Origin: Chloranthus sessilifolius
Lineage: Eukaryota > Streptophyta > Magnoliopsida > Chloranthales > Chloranthaceae
Assembly: GCA_021018995.1 (NCBI GenBank)
Contig: CM037587.1
Location: forward strand, 92,067,251 to 92,131,250
DNA length: 64,000 nucleotides
Reading direction: 5' to 3'
A model generated the notes under the pieces. That model saw nothing but the letters and a program-made list of their open reading frames with translations. It was not told the origin of the DNA and did no database searches. Position numbers and translations under genes: made by a program. The first letter of the stretch is position 1, and each line of letters opens with the position of its first letter. Shown here one piece after another: positions 63,741 through 64,000 of this stretch.

Positions 63741-64000
63741 ATGTTGCACTTCTAGGGAAATGGTTCTTGCGTGCTGGTTTGGAGAGCGAAAGAGGAAGCC
63801 TTTGGAGAACAGTGCTGGTTGAGAAGTGCGGGCAATCGAGTGGGAATTGGGGCATCAACACCACGGTCCACAAAGGTACTTCGGCATGGTGGAAAGCCAT
63901 CTGCGGGACTTGGGCTTTATACGCCAGATGGATTCGATTCAAATGGGGTTGCGGCACCCGAATTCGGTTTTGGGAGGATGCTTGGGCTGACAGCGACCAA

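Larger units (their letters stand above)
61040..64000 (+). mobile_element. L1-type LINE, second copy, cut by the window end
   Basis: The plus-strand ORF2 remnant has an endonuclease at 61165-61900 and RT from about 62449. The zf-RVT/RNase H part is only begun at 64000. The 5' side starts soon after an A-run at 61030. There is no ORF1 in view. It is paralogous to the LINE at 46200-47970. Confidence 0.92.

Noticed and set aside
1-64000. CRISPR arrays, bacterial operons, rRNA or tRNA genes
   Set aside because: No regular spacer-repeat arrays were seen, gene structure is eukaryotic, and the only tRNA-like matches are primer sites for retroelements.

Overview
This window is plant nuclear DNA, from a repeat-rich flowering plant; the species cannot be told from the sequence. 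The evidence is plant-type Ty3/Gypsy chromoviruses with initiator-Met tRNA primer sites, a Ty1/Copia element, L1-type LINEs, a hAT transposon, MITE-like inverted repeats, and exons of a host gene with GT-AG introns. Most of the longer open frames are retroelement remnants or chance frames in low-complexity DNA.

The one host gene I can support lies on the minus strand. It encodes a PP2C-family protein phosphatase, most like the plant type that carries a second, kinase-like domain. Four exons are visible, in transcript order 50033-50300, 15343-15710, 12579-12655 and 11128-11281. All have good splice sites and their phases agree. The first two are separated by an apparent intron of 34,322 bp (15711-50032) packed with transposable elements. 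The 5' exons and the C-terminal exons are not in view.

Layout: 1-3250 is the 5' part of a minus-strand Gypsy element (A). 3266-11060 is non-coding repeat DNA with two copies of an unclassified dispersed repeat (X), a 110-bp tandem array, a pyrimidine-rich tract and a MITE-like inverted repeat. 11128-15710 holds three PP2C exons, with a third copy of X in an intron. Element C (17417-37299, target duplication CACTG) is a Gypsy element of about 6.7 kb swollen to 19.9 kb by three nested insertions. These are B (19184-23081, ACTCA) and D (23628-29628, TATC), both in the C integrase, and E (30607-33863, TCATG) in the C reverse transcriptase. B and E are non-autonomous: they keep Gag and a C-terminal tail and lack most or all of pol. 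D is an older, nearly complete Galadriel-like chromovirus.

The rest of the big intron holds a chromodomain fragment, a mitovirus-like RNA polymerase fragment (about 40250-40500), an internally deleted Gypsy element (gag at 43289-44400), a 5'-truncated LINE (46200-47970) and a solo LTR (48554-49565, ATATG). Upstream of exon 50033-50300, in transcript terms, lie a LINE RNase H fragment, a hAT element (52493-56140), a Copia element (56353-60266) that interrupts another coding tail, and a second LINE (61040 to the window end).

The most unusual observations are the exact reconstruction of the nest inside a gene intron, the mitovirus-like fragment in nuclear DNA, and a run of short palindromes at one U3 position in related LTRs whose core changes between subfamilies (GACGTC, GCGCGC, CGATCG).
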